Shown one piece after another: positions 31,493-41,188 of a stretch of DNA of 64,000 nucleotides; within the stretch, counting starts at the first letter, position 1; every line of letters starts with the position of its first letter. The translations under genes were made by a program, and so were the position numbers. This stretch comes from Alphaproteobacteria bacterium (GTDB taxonomy: Bacteria > Pseudomonadota > Alphaproteobacteria > GCA-2731375). The stretch lies in contig JADHTB010000017.1 of the NCBI GenBank assembly GCA_016776605.1, forward strand, positions 23,274 to 87,273. Direction: 5' to 3'. The notes beneath the pieces were generated by a model. The model was given only the letters and a program-made list of their open reading frames with translations, ran no database searches and was not told where the DNA came from.

Positions 31493-31780
31493 TCAACATT
31501 CACCGGGTCCTTGGGAATTTAGTCCCTGGAAATCGAGTCCCTGGGTCAGGGATTTGCGGAAGCGGCGGTCCCGTTTCAGGTGCCATTCACGGCTCATGGC
31601 CGGGCCACGGGTCAGGTAACGTTCGGCGTATAGCAACACCCAGGCGCGGCCACGGGTACTGCGCGCGCCGGTGCCGTCGTTGTGCCGGGCCAAGCGGCGG
31701 TCCAGATCGTTGGTCCAGCCCACATAGGTGCGGTAGCCAGAACCATCGCGGCTGCCTAGGATATAAACGAAACACGCCAT
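31493..31780 (-). CDS. GIY-YIG nuclease family protein
   Basis: FVYILGSRDGSGYRTYVGWTNDLDRRLARHNDG... Confidence 0.92.
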   Translation of the reverse strand: MACFVYILGSRDGSGYRTYVGWTNDLDRRLARHNDGTGARSTRGRAWVLLYAERYLTRGPAMSREWHLKRDRRFRKSLTQGLDFQGLNSQGPGEC

Positions 31781-31816
31781 CCCGGCGCCTTATATACGAT
31801 ATTGGGAATCTACGGA

Positions 31817-32983
31817 ATGCATAGAAGCGACGGACGTATCCTGACCACCCACGCAGGCAGCCTGCCGCGACCGCCCGAGCTGGTGAAGATGTTTTCCCAG
31901 CGGGTCCATGGCGACGCCGTGGATGCGGCAAAAATGGCGGCGGCGATCGAGGACGCCACCAACTGGGTGCTGCCCAAGCAACTGGAAGCCGGCATCGATA
32001 TTCCCAATAACGGCGAGCAGCCACGGGATGCCTTTTTCCTGTATGTGCGCCATCGCATGAGTGGCTTCGCCGGCCTGGGCAAGCGGCAGCCCCAGGCGGA
32101 TTTGTTGCGCTACCCCGCGTTTCTGGCCCTGCGCCAAAGTCAGCAGGCCGACAAGATCGCGGTTACCAATTTCGAAGTGCCGGCGGTGGTGGACGCGGTG
32201 CGTTACCTGGACCCGGCCTTCGTCGAGACCGAATGTAGCGATTTCCGCCGTATTCTGACCGCCAGGGCGCCGCAGGTGAAGGATGCCTTTATTACCGCGC
32301 CATCGCCGGGCATCATCGCCGCCGCCGTGCCGAATGAGTATTATGACAGCTTCGATAGATACCTGGATGCCCTGGCCACGGCCCTGCGCGTTGAATATGA
32401 GGCCATCGTGGCCCACGGCTTCACCCTGCAACTGGACTGTCCCGACCTGGCCCTGGAGCGGCATATCACCTATGCCGACCGGCCCCTTTCTGATTTCATT
32501 GAATTCGTCGAAAGCGTGATCGACGCCATCAACCGCAGCCTGGTGAATGTGCCGCGCGAGGCCGTACGCCTGCATGTCTGTTGGGGCAATTATGAAGGCC
32601 CGCACGATATGGACGTGCCCCTGGCTGATATCCTGCCAACCATCCTGCAGGCGAATGTGGGCGGCTTTGTCCTGCCCTTCGCCAATCCCCGCCACGCTCA
32701 CGAATATAAGGTGTTCGAGAGCGGCCCCCTGGCCGATGATCAGATACTGGTGGCCGGTGTCATCGACACCACCACCAACTATATCGAACATCCGGAAACC
32801 GTGGCCGACCGGATAGAGCGGATCGCCCAGGCGTTGGGCGATCCCAGCCGCCTGCTGGCCGGCACCGACTGTGGTTTTGACACCTCCGCCGGCATGGGCA
32901 AGGTCGCCGAGGACGTGGTTTGGGCCAAACTGGCCGCCCTGTCGGAAGGCGCTAAACTGGCCAGCGAGCGGCTGTTTCGTTAG
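31817..32983 (+). CDS. Cobalamin-independent methionine synthase II (MetE C-terminal domain-like) family protein
   Basis: ILTTHAGSLPRPPEL; RLLAGTDCGFDT. Confidence 0.85.
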   Translation: MHRSDGRILTTHAGSLPRPPELVKMFSQRVHGDAVDAAKMAAAIEDATNWVLPKQLEAGIDIPNNGEQPRDAFFLYVRHRMSGFAGLGKRQPQADLLRYPAFLALRQSQQADKIAVTNFEVPAVVDAVRYLDPAFVETECSDFRRILTARAPQVKDAFITAPSPGIIAAAVPNEYYDSFDRYLDALATALRVEYEAIVAHGFTLQLDCPDLALERHITYADRPLSDFIEFVESVIDAINRSLVNVPREAVRLHVCWGNYEGPHDMDVPLADILPTILQANVGGFVLPFANPRHAHEYKVFESGPLADDQILVAGVIDTTTNYIEHPETVADRIERIAQALGDPSRLLAGTDCGFDTSAGMGKVAEDVVWAKLAALSEGAKLASERLFR

Positions 32984-33002
32984 GCCACTACTGAAAATTG
33001 CT

Positions 33003-34073
33003 CTAAATCAGCCGCTGTTCCAAGGCTTTATGCCGGATGGCTTTCTGTAATTTTTCGAAGGCCCGCACTTCGATCTGACGGACCCTCTCGCGGCTGATAT
33101 TGAAATCGGTGGAGAGCTCTTCCAGGGTTTTCGGATCGTCCCTCAGGCGCCGTTCGGTGATGATGTGGCGTTCCCGCTCGTTCAGATCACCCATGGCGCC
33201 CAGCAACAGGGCGCGGCGTTTCTGCAGCTCGTCCGTTTCCGCCAGCTCGGTTTCCTGGTCGATACTGTCATCGACCAACCAGTCCTGCCACTCCCCGCCC
33301 TCGCCTTCCGACCGCAGGGGTGCGTTCAGGGAATTGTCCGGCCCGGCCAGGCGTCGATTCATGGAAACCACATCTTTTTCCGGCACATTCAGGGTCGTGG
33401 CGATCTTTTCCACCTGATCGGGGGTCATATCGCCTTCATCGATGGCCTGAATCTGCCCCTTCAGCTTACGCAGCTTGAAAAACAGCTTTTTCTGCGCCGC
33501 CGTGGTGCCGATCTTGACCAGGGACCAGGACCGCAGAATATATTCCTGAATATTGGCCCGGATCCACCACATGGCGTAGGTCGCCAGACGAAAGCCGCGC
33601 TCCGGCTCAAACCGTTTGACCGCCTGCATCAGGCCGATATTGCCTTCCGCGATCAGTTCCGCCACCGGCAGGCCATAACCGCGGTAACCCATGGCGATCT
33701 TGGCCACTAGACGCAAATGAGAGGTGACCATTTTGTGGGCGGCATCACGATCATCGTGGTCCCGCCAGGCCTTGGCCAGCATGTATTCCTCTTCATGAGG
33801 CAGCATGGGATATTTGCGGATATCCTGCAGATAGCGCGACAGGCTGGCCTCGGGCGTCGGCGCCGGTATGCCGGCAATCGGCGCACGGGCGCTCTTTTTC
33901 GGAACCGCGGCCTTGGCGGTATCCTCCAGCACGGCCACATCCGCCATCTTGGCGTCAGCCCGCGCCTTCGCAGCCGCTTTGGTGCTAGTTCTCGCGCCAG
34001 TTTTCGCGCTGGCCCCGGTCTTAGCCTTGGCGCCGGATTTGCCGCTATTTGCTTTTGTTTTGCTCGCTACCAT
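33003..34073 (-). CDS. rpoH: RNA polymerase heat-shock sigma factor RpoH, with long Ala/Lys-rich N-terminal extension
   Basis: GYRGYGLPVAELIAEGNIGLMQAVKRFEPERGFRLATYAMWWIRANIQEYILRSWSLVKIGTTAAQKKLFF. Confidence 0.93.
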   Translation of the reverse strand: MVASKTKANSGKSGAKAKTGASAKTGARTSTKAAAKARADAKMADVAVLEDTAKAAVPKKSARAPIAGIPAPTPEASLSRYLQDIRKYPMLPHEEEYMLAKAWRDHDDRDAAHKMVTSHLRLVAKIAMGYRGYGLPVAELIAEGNIGLMQAVKRFEPERGFRLATYAMWWIRANIQEYILRSWSLVKIGTTAAQKKLFFKLRKLKGQIQAIDEGDMTPDQVEKIATTLNVPEKDVVSMNRRLAGPDNSLNAPLRSEGEGGEWQDWLVDDSIDQETELAETDELQKRRALLLGAMGDLNERERHIITERRLRDDPKTLEELSTDFNISRERVRQIEVRAFEKLQKAIRHKALEQRLI

Positions 34074-34234
34074 GGCTCCACCATGCGCTGGCAAGGCCAG
34101 CGTATCTCTGTGATTTCAATTCACGGTCTGATTGGATACAGCCCGTATGTTACCAAAATGCAACAGTTATGTCAAGAGAATCCCGTCGAATGACGGTCGT
34201 CAGACGTGCCCCGCCCTCACCCATTCAAGCACTA

Positions 34235-35239
34235 TTATAGTTGCTGGAAAAGTGCCACCAGCGCCTGCATGTCATGTGGGAGCGGGCTGTGAAAAATCAA
34301 GTCCCGCCCGTCCATGGGGTGGCGAAAACCAAGTTCCACCGCGTGCAATGCCTGACGCCTGAAGTCCCCGATAGCCTGACGCAGATCGTCTCCGAAATCG
34401 GCGCCACGGCCACGCCGCGCGCCGCCGTACAAGGGATCGCCCATGACCGGGTGGCCGATGGATGACAGATGCACGCGGATCTGGTGCGTGCGGCCGGTTT
34501 CCAGGCGGCAATCAAGCAGACTGGCGGTGGGTCTGGCAACCTGCCCATAGGCTTCAACCTGGGTGTAGTGGGTCACCGCCGGCTTGCCGCCCCGGGTCAC
34601 CACGGCCATTTTTTTTCGGTTGTTGGTATCGCGGCCGATATTGCCTTCGATCCGGCCGCCGCCTTGCCGGGGCCGGCCCCAGACCAGGGCGCGGTAACAG
34701 CGCTGTATATCGTGGTGGACGAACAGCGCGCTTAACCCGGCGTGCGCGGCATCATGCTTGGCCGCCACCAACAGGCCCGAGGTATCCTTATCCAGGCGAT
34801 GCACGATACCGGGACGGCGCACCCCACCCACCCCCGACAGGCTGGCGCCGCAATGGGCCAGCAGGGCGTTGACCAGGGTGTGGTCCGGATTGCCAGGCGC
34901 GGGATGCACGACCAGGCCGGCCGGTTTGTCGATCACGATCAAATGCTCGTCCTCGAATACGATGGTCAGGTCCATGGCCTGTGGCTTGGGCACCGCCTCT
35001 TCCGCGGGCGGTACCCGCAGCTCAATAAGCTCGCCGGGTTTGACCCGGTACGAGGCCTCGGTTACCGTCCGCATGTCGCCGGTTTGGCCGATGCACACCT
35101 GTCCGGCTTCGATCAAGGCCTTGATGCGCACGCGGGACAGGCCGTCGATGGCCTGGCTGAGCAGGCGGTCTAAACGCTCGCGGGCCGCCTCTGGCCCAAC
35201 CACAATATTGTGTTCTTCTATTTTCGGATTTTCGCCCAT
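34235..35239 (-). CDS. rluD: Large-subunit rRNA pseudouridine synthase, RluD family
   Basis: RPGIVHRLDKDTSGLLVAAK; S4-like N-terminal region. Confidence 0.92.
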   Translation of the reverse strand: MGENPKIEEHNIVVGPEAARERLDRLLSQAIDGLSRVRIKALIEAGQVCIGQTGDMRTVTEASYRVKPGELIELRVPPAEEAVPKPQAMDLTIVFEDEHLIVIDKPAGLVVHPAPGNPDHTLVNALLAHCGASLSGVGGVRRPGIVHRLDKDTSGLLVAAKHDAAHAGLSALFVHHDIQRCYRALVWGRPRQGGGRIEGNIGRDTNNRKKMAVVTRGGKPAVTHYTQVEAYGQVARPTASLLDCRLETGRTHQIRVHLSSIGHPVMGDPLYGGARRGRGADFGDDLRQAIGDFRRQALHAVELGFRHPMDGRDLIFHSPLPHDMQALVALFQQL

Positions 35240-35564
35240 GACCCAACACTGGACCGAGAATAGCACCCGGCTCAAGCTTCTCGTGGGCGTGATGACCACT
35301 TTGTTGGTTATCGGCTTGATTTTGCTGGTCGTTGGCATTGCCCGGACATCCAAGGAATTAAGCGATCAAAGCGCTCAATTGACAGCCAAGATGAGCGATG
35401 TACCCATAAAATTGGCGCCAGGCGATAGCTTGATCGACCTGACTGCGGACAATGGCCGCTTGTATCTGGCCATTCGCCACCAGAACGGCGGGCAGTCCGT
35501 CGTGGTACTTGATAGCAAAACCGGCGAACGGTTGGGCCAGCTAAATCTGGAAACAACTCAATGA
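35238..35564 (+). CDS. DUF6476-like single-TM protein
   Basis: MTQHWTENSTRLKLLVGVMTTLLVIGLILLVVGIARTS; divergent from rluD. Confidence 0.72.
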   Translation: MTQHWTENSTRLKLLVGVMTTLLVIGLILLVVGIARTSKELSDQSAQLTAKMSDVPIKLAPGDSLIDLTADNGRLYLAIRHQNGGQSVVVLDSKTGERLGQLNLETTQ

Positions 35565-36010
35565 TCGCGCCGCCCGGGATCGTGCTGACCGGGATCGTGC
35601 TGCCCGGCGCCCCGCGTGCGGCGATCGCCGCCCATGTGGCAGCCGACTACCCCCATGAAGCCTGCGGTCTGTTGTTGGGCCGGCGGCATAGCGAACACAC
35701 GCTGATATCCCAGGCCGTGGCCTCCCCCAATTTGGCGGATGACCCCGGCCACCGGTTTGAAATTGACCCTGGCCTGCGGCTGCGCCTGCAAAAGGCCGCC
35801 CGCGATGGGCAGGACGAGGTTCTGGGTCATTATCATTCCCATCCTGACGGCCCTGCCCGGCCCTCGGCCACCGACCGCGCCGGCATTTATGAAGTGGATC
35901 TGGTCTGGTTGATCGCGGCGGTGACCCAGGCAGGTCTGCAAGATATCGCCGCCTTTATGCCCTGGGCCGATTGTGGTGGCTTTGATGACATAGAATTGAA
36001 CGAGACATAA
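35561..36010 (+). CDS. JAB1/Mov34/MPN/PAD-1 (JAMM) family metalloprotease
   Basis: HEACGLLLG and GHYHSHPDGPARPSATD JAMM motif. Confidence 0.92.
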   Translation: MIAPPGIVLTGIVLPGAPRAAIAAHVAADYPHEACGLLLGRRHSEHTLISQAVASPNLADDPGHRFEIDPGLRLRLQKAARDGQDEVLGHYHSHPDGPARPSATDRAGIYEVDLVWLIAAVTQAGLQDIAAFMPWADCGGFDDIELNET

Positions 36011-36019
36011 GGATGCCGG

Positions 36020-37060
36020 ATGAATTTTTCCTCTGACAATGCCGCCGGCGTGTCGCCACAAATCATGGCGGCCCTGGCCGCCGCCAACCAAGGCCACGCC
36101 ATGGCCTACGGCGCGGATAGCGTGACCAAGGCGGCCGAGGCGGCCTTTACCGAGTTGTTCGAGCGGGAGCTGGCGATCTTTCCCGTTGCCACCGGCACGG
36201 CGGCCAACGCCCTGGCCCTGTCCGCGCTGACGCCGCCCTGGGGCCAGACCTATTGCCATCGCAACGCCCATATCGAGGAAGACGAGGCCGGCGCGCCGGA
36301 GTTGTTCTCGGGCGGCGCCAAGCTGGCTCTGCTGGACGGCGAACATGGCAAAATCGCGGCGGAAACATTGACTGCCGCCGTCGCCACCGCCGGCTTTGGC
36401 GTACAGCATCATTCCCAGCCCAGCGCCCTGTCGCTGACCCAGGCAACCGAGGCCGGCACGGTTTACCAACCCGGCGAGATCGCCGCCCTGGCGGCCATCG
36501 CCCACGCAGCGGGTCTGTCCGTGCATATGGATGGTGCGCGTTTTGGCAATGCCCTGGCCCATCTGGGTTGCAGCCCGGCGGAGATGACCTGGAAGGCGGG
36601 CGTCGATGTGCTGTCCTTTGGCGCCACCAAGAATGGCGCCATGGCGGCAGAGGCGGTGATCTTCTTCGACCCGGATGCGGCGGACGATTTCCTTTATCGG
36701 CGCAAACGCGGCGGCCATCTGTTTTCCAAGATGCGCTATTTATCGGCCCAACTGGTGGCATATCTGCGCGATGATCTGTGGCTGGAGAATGCCCGCCACG
36801 CCAACGCCTGTGCGGCAACATTCTCTCAAGGTCTGGCCGCGCTGGACGGTGCCCATCTGGTGCATCCGGTCCAGGCGAACGAGATATTCGTACATTTGCC
36901 GACCGCGGTTCTTGAAGCAATGGAAGCGGCCGGCGTCGGCTTTCACCGCTGGGGACCGGCGGGGGATGCGGATGGCGGCCGAGCGCGCTTCGTCTGCGCC
37001 TTCAATACTGAACAGGGTGATGTAGACCGGGCGCTGCAAATCGCCCAAGATGCAGTCTGA
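36020..37060 (+). CDS. Low-specificity threonine aldolase-like PLP enzyme
   Basis: MNFSSDNAAGVSPQIMAAL; VHMDGARFGNALA; SFGATKNGAMAAEAV. Confidence 0.92.
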   Translation: MNFSSDNAAGVSPQIMAALAAANQGHAMAYGADSVTKAAEAAFTELFERELAIFPVATGTAANALALSALTPPWGQTYCHRNAHIEEDEAGAPELFSGGAKLALLDGEHGKIAAETLTAAVATAGFGVQHHSQPSALSLTQATEAGTVYQPGEIAALAAIAHAAGLSVHMDGARFGNALAHLGCSPAEMTWKAGVDVLSFGATKNGAMAAEAVIFFDPDAADDFLYRRKRGGHLFSKMRYLSAQLVAYLRDDLWLENARHANACAATFSQGLAALDGAHLVHPVQANEIFVHLPTAVLEAMEAAGVGFHRWGPAGDADGGRARFVCAFNTEQGDVDRALQIAQDAV

Positions 37061-37079
37061 ACAAAAAGGGAAGTTGATT

Positions 37080-37940
37080 ATGCAAGGTCGAATGATTGGC
37101 GATATCGCGGTGCGGCGCATCATGGAGTACGAAGGTCCGTTTTTGGCGCCAAGCGATATTTTCGCCGAGGCCACGCCGGAGGCCCTGGCCCCGCACCGCC
37201 ATTGGCTGGAACCAAAAGCCCTGGATCCGGAGACCGGCAAGCTGATTTTCCCCTTCCAATCCTATTTGGTGAAAACCAAGCACCATACCATCCTGATTGA
37301 TACCTGCATCGGCTGCGGCAAGACGATTAAGCACCGGCCACAATGGGCCAACCGCACGGATCAGGCCTGGTTAAACAATTTGCGCGCCGCCGGCGTCCAG
37401 CCGGAAGCCATCGACTATGTCTTTTGCACCCATCTGCACGTGGACCATGTCGGTTGGAACACCTCCTTGGTCGATGGCCGTTGGGTGCCGACATTCCCCA
37501 ATGCCAAATACATCTTCGCCAAGGTTGAATACGCCGCCGCCGAGGCTGGCAATAATTCGATTTTTCGGGAAAGCGTGCTGCCGATCATGGAAGCCGGCCA
37601 GGCCCAGTTGGTGGAAACCGACTTCGCCCTGGACGATAATGTCTGGCTGCAATCGACGCCGGGGCATACCACCGGCCACGTGGCGGTTAACCTGGCCTCC
37701 AACGGGCACAGCGCGGTGATGTGCGGTGATCTGATCCATACACCGTTGCAATGCGCCCATCCGGAATGGAGCCCCCAGTTCGATCTGGACAAGGAACAGG
37801 CGCGTCAGACCCGGCGGCACTTTCTGGCCAGCAATGCCGAAGCCGGGCAAATGATACTAACGGCGCACTTCCCCTCCCCCTCCATCGGTCATGTGGTCGT
37901 CAAGGGCGATGCCTTCCAATTCAACTACTTAGAGGCTTAA
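37080..37940 (+). CDS. MBL-fold metallohydrolase
   Basis: CTHLHVDHVGWNT; TPGHTTGHVAV. Confidence 0.92.
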   Translation: MQGRMIGDIAVRRIMEYEGPFLAPSDIFAEATPEALAPHRHWLEPKALDPETGKLIFPFQSYLVKTKHHTILIDTCIGCGKTIKHRPQWANRTDQAWLNNLRAAGVQPEAIDYVFCTHLHVDHVGWNTSLVDGRWVPTFPNAKYIFAKVEYAAAEAGNNSIFRESVLPIMEAGQAQLVETDFALDDNVWLQSTPGHTTGHVAVNLASNGHSAVMCGDLIHTPLQCAHPEWSPQFDLDKEQARQTRRHFLASNAEAGQMILTAHFPSPSIGHVVVKGDAFQFNYLEA

Positions 37941-37945
37941 TACCA

Positions 37946-37966
37946 AGCCGGACTTTCCATCCGGCT
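37946..37966 (+). terminator. Intergenic hairpin downstream of MBL gene
   Basis: AGCCGGA - CTTTCCA - TCCGGCT; no strong T tract. Confidence 0.45.
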
Positions 37967-38012
37967 CGCCTCGTGCTGAAATGAGTTGAGTTCATAAGCT
38001 GGGAGGTCTGTG

Positions 38013-39617
38013 ATGGTAGCGAAGCGGGCGAAATTCCTTGGCTGGGGTTATGAAGGCGAGGGCCTGACCCCCGACGAACAGGAAATGGTGCTGACGCGTT
38101 ATGCGGAACGCTTTGGCGTGGACGGCTTTGAGCGGATCGCCGCGCCGACGCCGGATATGGTTGATCTGCATGGCCCGCGTATCGGGGTGCCGGCCAAGCT
38201 GAAAGCGTTTTGTTCGACCGATGACTTCGACCGCCTGACCCACACCTATGGCAAAAGTTTCCCCGACTATGTGCGCATCTATGACAAGAATTTCGCCAAT
38301 GCGCCGGACATCGTAGCCTTTGCCAAGTCCGAAAATGATGTGACGGACGTGTTGGATTGGGCCACCGGGGCCAATGTGGCGGTGATCCCCTTTGGTGGCG
38401 GTTCCACCGTGGTGGGCGGCATCGAACCGGCGGTGGGTGGCGGCTTTGCCGGCACGCTGACTTTGGATCTGACCGGCCTGAACCAGATATTGGAGATCGA
38501 CAAGACCTCGCGAGCGGCCCGCATGCAGGGCGGTATCCGCTGCCCGGATATCGAGGCCGGGTTGCGGCCCCACGGCCTGACCATGCGGCATTTCCCGCAA
38601 AGCTTTGATCTGGCGACCCTGGGCGGCATGATCGCCACCCGGTCGGGCGGGCATTTTGCCACGCTTTACACACATATTGACGATTTCGTCGAAAGCACCC
38701 GTATGCTGACCCCCGCGGGCGCCATGGAAAGCCGCCGTCTGCCCGGCTCCGGCGCCGGGCCCAGCCCGGACCGTCTGGCAATCGGTTCGGAAGGCGCCCT
38801 GGGCATCATCACCGAAGCTTGGATGCGTTTGCAGGACCGCCCAACCCATCGGCGGTCCACCGCCATCAACTTCAATGACTTCAGCCGGGCGGTGGAGGCC
38901 GTGCGGCAGTTAACCCAATCAGGCCTGTTCCCCTCCAACGTGCGCCTGTTGGACCGCATGGAAGCCCTGTTGAACGGCGCCGGCGATGGCAGCCACGACG
39001 TGGTGGTGCTGGGCTTTGAAAGCGCCGATCACCCGGTGGACGCCTGGATGGAACGCGGCCTGGCGATCTGCCGTGAACTGGGCGGCAGCTATGACGAGGC
39101 GGCCTCCAAAGCAGAGGACAGCAATACCTCGGGCGCGGCGGGGGCCTGGCGCGCGGCCTTTATCAAGATGCCCCATTTCCGCGATGCCTTGATCTCGGCG
39201 GCGGTCATTTCCGATACCTTTGAAACCGCTATCACCTGGGATAAATTCCACAGCTTCCACGAAAATGTCACGGCCGCGACGGAGCAGGCGATAGAGGACG
39301 TGACCGGCGCCAAGGGCATCGTCACCTGCCGTTTCACCCACGCCTATCCAGACGGCGCGGCGCCGTACTACACATTCCAGGGGTTGGGCAAACATGGCGG
39401 CCTGTCCGAACAGTGGCACGAAATCAAGCGGCGGGCCGCCGATGCCGTGATCGACAATGGCGGCACCATCACCCACCATCACGCGGTCGGCCGCGACCAC
39501 ATGCCCTGGTACGAGCGGCAACGGCCGGCGGTTTTCGGCCTGGCCCTGCAAGGCGCCAAGGACAAATTGGACCCGGCCGGAATTCTCAACCCCGGTGTTA
39601 TCGTTCCACTGGCATAA
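38013..39617 (+). CDS. FAD-binding oxidase, alkyldihydroxyacetonephosphate synthase (AGPS)-like
   Basis: VIPFGGGSTVVGGIEP; GSEGALGIITEAWMRL; PDGAAPYYTF; ITHHHAVGRDH. Confidence 0.9.
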   Translation: MVAKRAKFLGWGYEGEGLTPDEQEMVLTRYAERFGVDGFERIAAPTPDMVDLHGPRIGVPAKLKAFCSTDDFDRLTHTYGKSFPDYVRIYDKNFANAPDIVAFAKSENDVTDVLDWATGANVAVIPFGGGSTVVGGIEPAVGGGFAGTLTLDLTGLNQILEIDKTSRAARMQGGIRCPDIEAGLRPHGLTMRHFPQSFDLATLGGMIATRSGGHFATLYTHIDDFVESTRMLTPAGAMESRRLPGSGAGPSPDRLAIGSEGALGIITEAWMRLQDRPTHRRSTAINFNDFSRAVEAVRQLTQSGLFPSNVRLLDRMEALLNGAGDGSHDVVVLGFESADHPVDAWMERGLAICRELGGSYDEAASKAEDSNTSGAAGAWRAAFIKMPHFRDALISAAVISDTFETAITWDKFHSFHENVTAATEQAIEDVTGAKGIVTCRFTHAYPDGAAPYYTFQGLGKHGGLSEQWHEIKRRAADAVIDNGGTITHHHAVGRDHMPWYERQRPAVFGLALQGAKDKLDPAGILNPGVIVPLA

Positions 39618-39633
39618 GTAGGAGGGCAGCAGC

Positions 39634-40482
39634 ATGAAATTATTGAGCTTCAGTACGCGGACCGGGGATAGTTACGGGCTGGTGCATGGCGACGGCGTGA
39701 TCGATCTGGGCCAACGGCTGGGCGGCAAGTATGCCGATCTGCGTTCATTGTTGGAGGGCGACGGCCTGGCCGAGGCCGCGGCAACGGCAAAGGGCGCGTC
39801 CGCCGATTACGGCCTTGACGCCATTACCTATCACCAAGTCATTCCCAACGCCCGGCGGATCATCTGCATCGGCCTGAACTACCGCGAACATGCGGCGGAA
39901 ATGGGCATGGATTTTCCCGAAAATCCGTCGCTGTTTTCCAAATGGCCCGACGCCCTGGTCGGCCATGAACAGGACATAGTGCGGCCCAGGGCCTCGAGCC
40001 ATTTTGACTATGAAGGCGAACTGGCCTTTATTATCGGCAAGCCGGGCCGCCATATAACGGAAGGCGAGGCCATGGCCCATGTGGCCGGCTATACCCCATT
40101 CCTGGATGGCAGCGTGCGCGACTTTCAAGGTCAGTCGGTGATCGCCGGCAAGAACTTTCAACACAGCGGCTCCTGCGGCCCGTGGATGACCACCGCCGAC
40201 GAAGTGCCCGACCCCACGAAGCTGCAGTTGACTACACGGCTAAACGGCAACGTGGTGCAGAATGAAAGCACCGAGCAATTGTTTTATTCGGTCGCCAACA
40301 TCATCGCCTATATCTCGCAATTCACGCCGTTGCATCCGGGCGACGTCATCGCCACCGGCACGCCCAGCGGCGTGGGCGCGGGCCGCAAGCCGCCGTTGTG
40401 GATGAAACCCGGCGACCGCATCGAGGTGGAGATTTCCGGCCTGGGCTGCCTCGCCAACAACGTGGTGGCGGAGGAAGGTTAG
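39634..40482 (+). CDS. Fumarylacetoacetate hydrolase family protein
   Basis: ICIGLNYREHAAEMG; DYEGELAFIIGK; GTPSGVGAGRKPP. Confidence 0.93.
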   Translation: MKLLSFSTRTGDSYGLVHGDGVIDLGQRLGGKYADLRSLLEGDGLAEAAATAKGASADYGLDAITYHQVIPNARRIICIGLNYREHAAEMGMDFPENPSLFSKWPDALVGHEQDIVRPRASSHFDYEGELAFIIGKPGRHITEGEAMAHVAGYTPFLDGSVRDFQGQSVIAGKNFQHSGSCGPWMTTADEVPDPTKLQLTTRLNGNVVQNESTEQLFYSVANIIAYISQFTPLHPGDVIATGTPSGVGAGRKPPLWMKPGDRIEVEISGLGCLANNVVAEEG

Positions 40483-40541
40483 AGTATCCGTTATAGGCAA
40501 GGCCTAATTTCAATCCAAGCTCGGTTAACTTTGAATGCGCG

Positions 40542-41105
40542 CTAGGTCGCCTGCACCCAACTTTGCAGGATGGCATGGGCTTGCCGGCCATCACGCACGA
40601 ACCGCGCGGCCTGGGGTTGATCGCTGGCCGCGAATTCCAGGCGGTAACCGTTCGGGTCGTGAAAATAAATCGAGCTGAAGACGCCGTGATCAATGGGGCC
40701 TTCGACATCGATACCCTGGGCGGTCAGGCGGTCCCGCCAGATATCCAGGGCGGCATGATCGGCCACGCCCATGGCGAAATGCAGGTCCATGCCCCATTGC
40801 CGCTTGAATTCGAAGGGCGGCGCGCCGCCCCCCTCATCGGCCACCTCGAAAAAAGCAATGTAGTTGGGCGCCCCATCAGCGCTGCCCCCGATATCGAAGA
40901 AGACATGCATATAGCGCAGGGCCTCGCCGGTGGTGGGGTGTTCGGCAATATCCAGGGCCTGCGCCATGCGGAAGCCCAGCACGTCTTCATAAAACGCCCG
41001 GGTCTGTTCGGCATTGCGGCAGCGGAAAGCGGCGTGGTGGGCGCCCGTAACCGGGGGCAAGCCTGGATTGGTTGGCGTAGATGTCATCAGGACCTCCATC
41101 TTCAC
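40542..41105 (-). CDS. VOC family protein
   Basis: HHAAFRCRNAEQTRAFYEDVLGFRMA; FHDPNGYRLEF. Confidence 0.88.
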   Translation of the reverse strand: MKMEVLMTSTPTNPGLPPVTGAHHAAFRCRNAEQTRAFYEDVLGFRMAQALDIAEHPTTGEALRYMHVFFDIGGSADGAPNYIAFFEVADEGGGAPPFEFKRQWGMDLHFAMGVADHAALDIWRDRLTAQGIDVEGPIDHGVFSSIYFHDPNGYRLEFAASDQPQAARFVRDGRQAHAILQSWVQAT

Positions 41106-41188
41106 GACGGTGGCATGTTAACAGATTTATCGATTTTTTTTCGTTCAGATTTCCCCTGCCGGCAAAACCAATGGTGTAACATTCGGCC

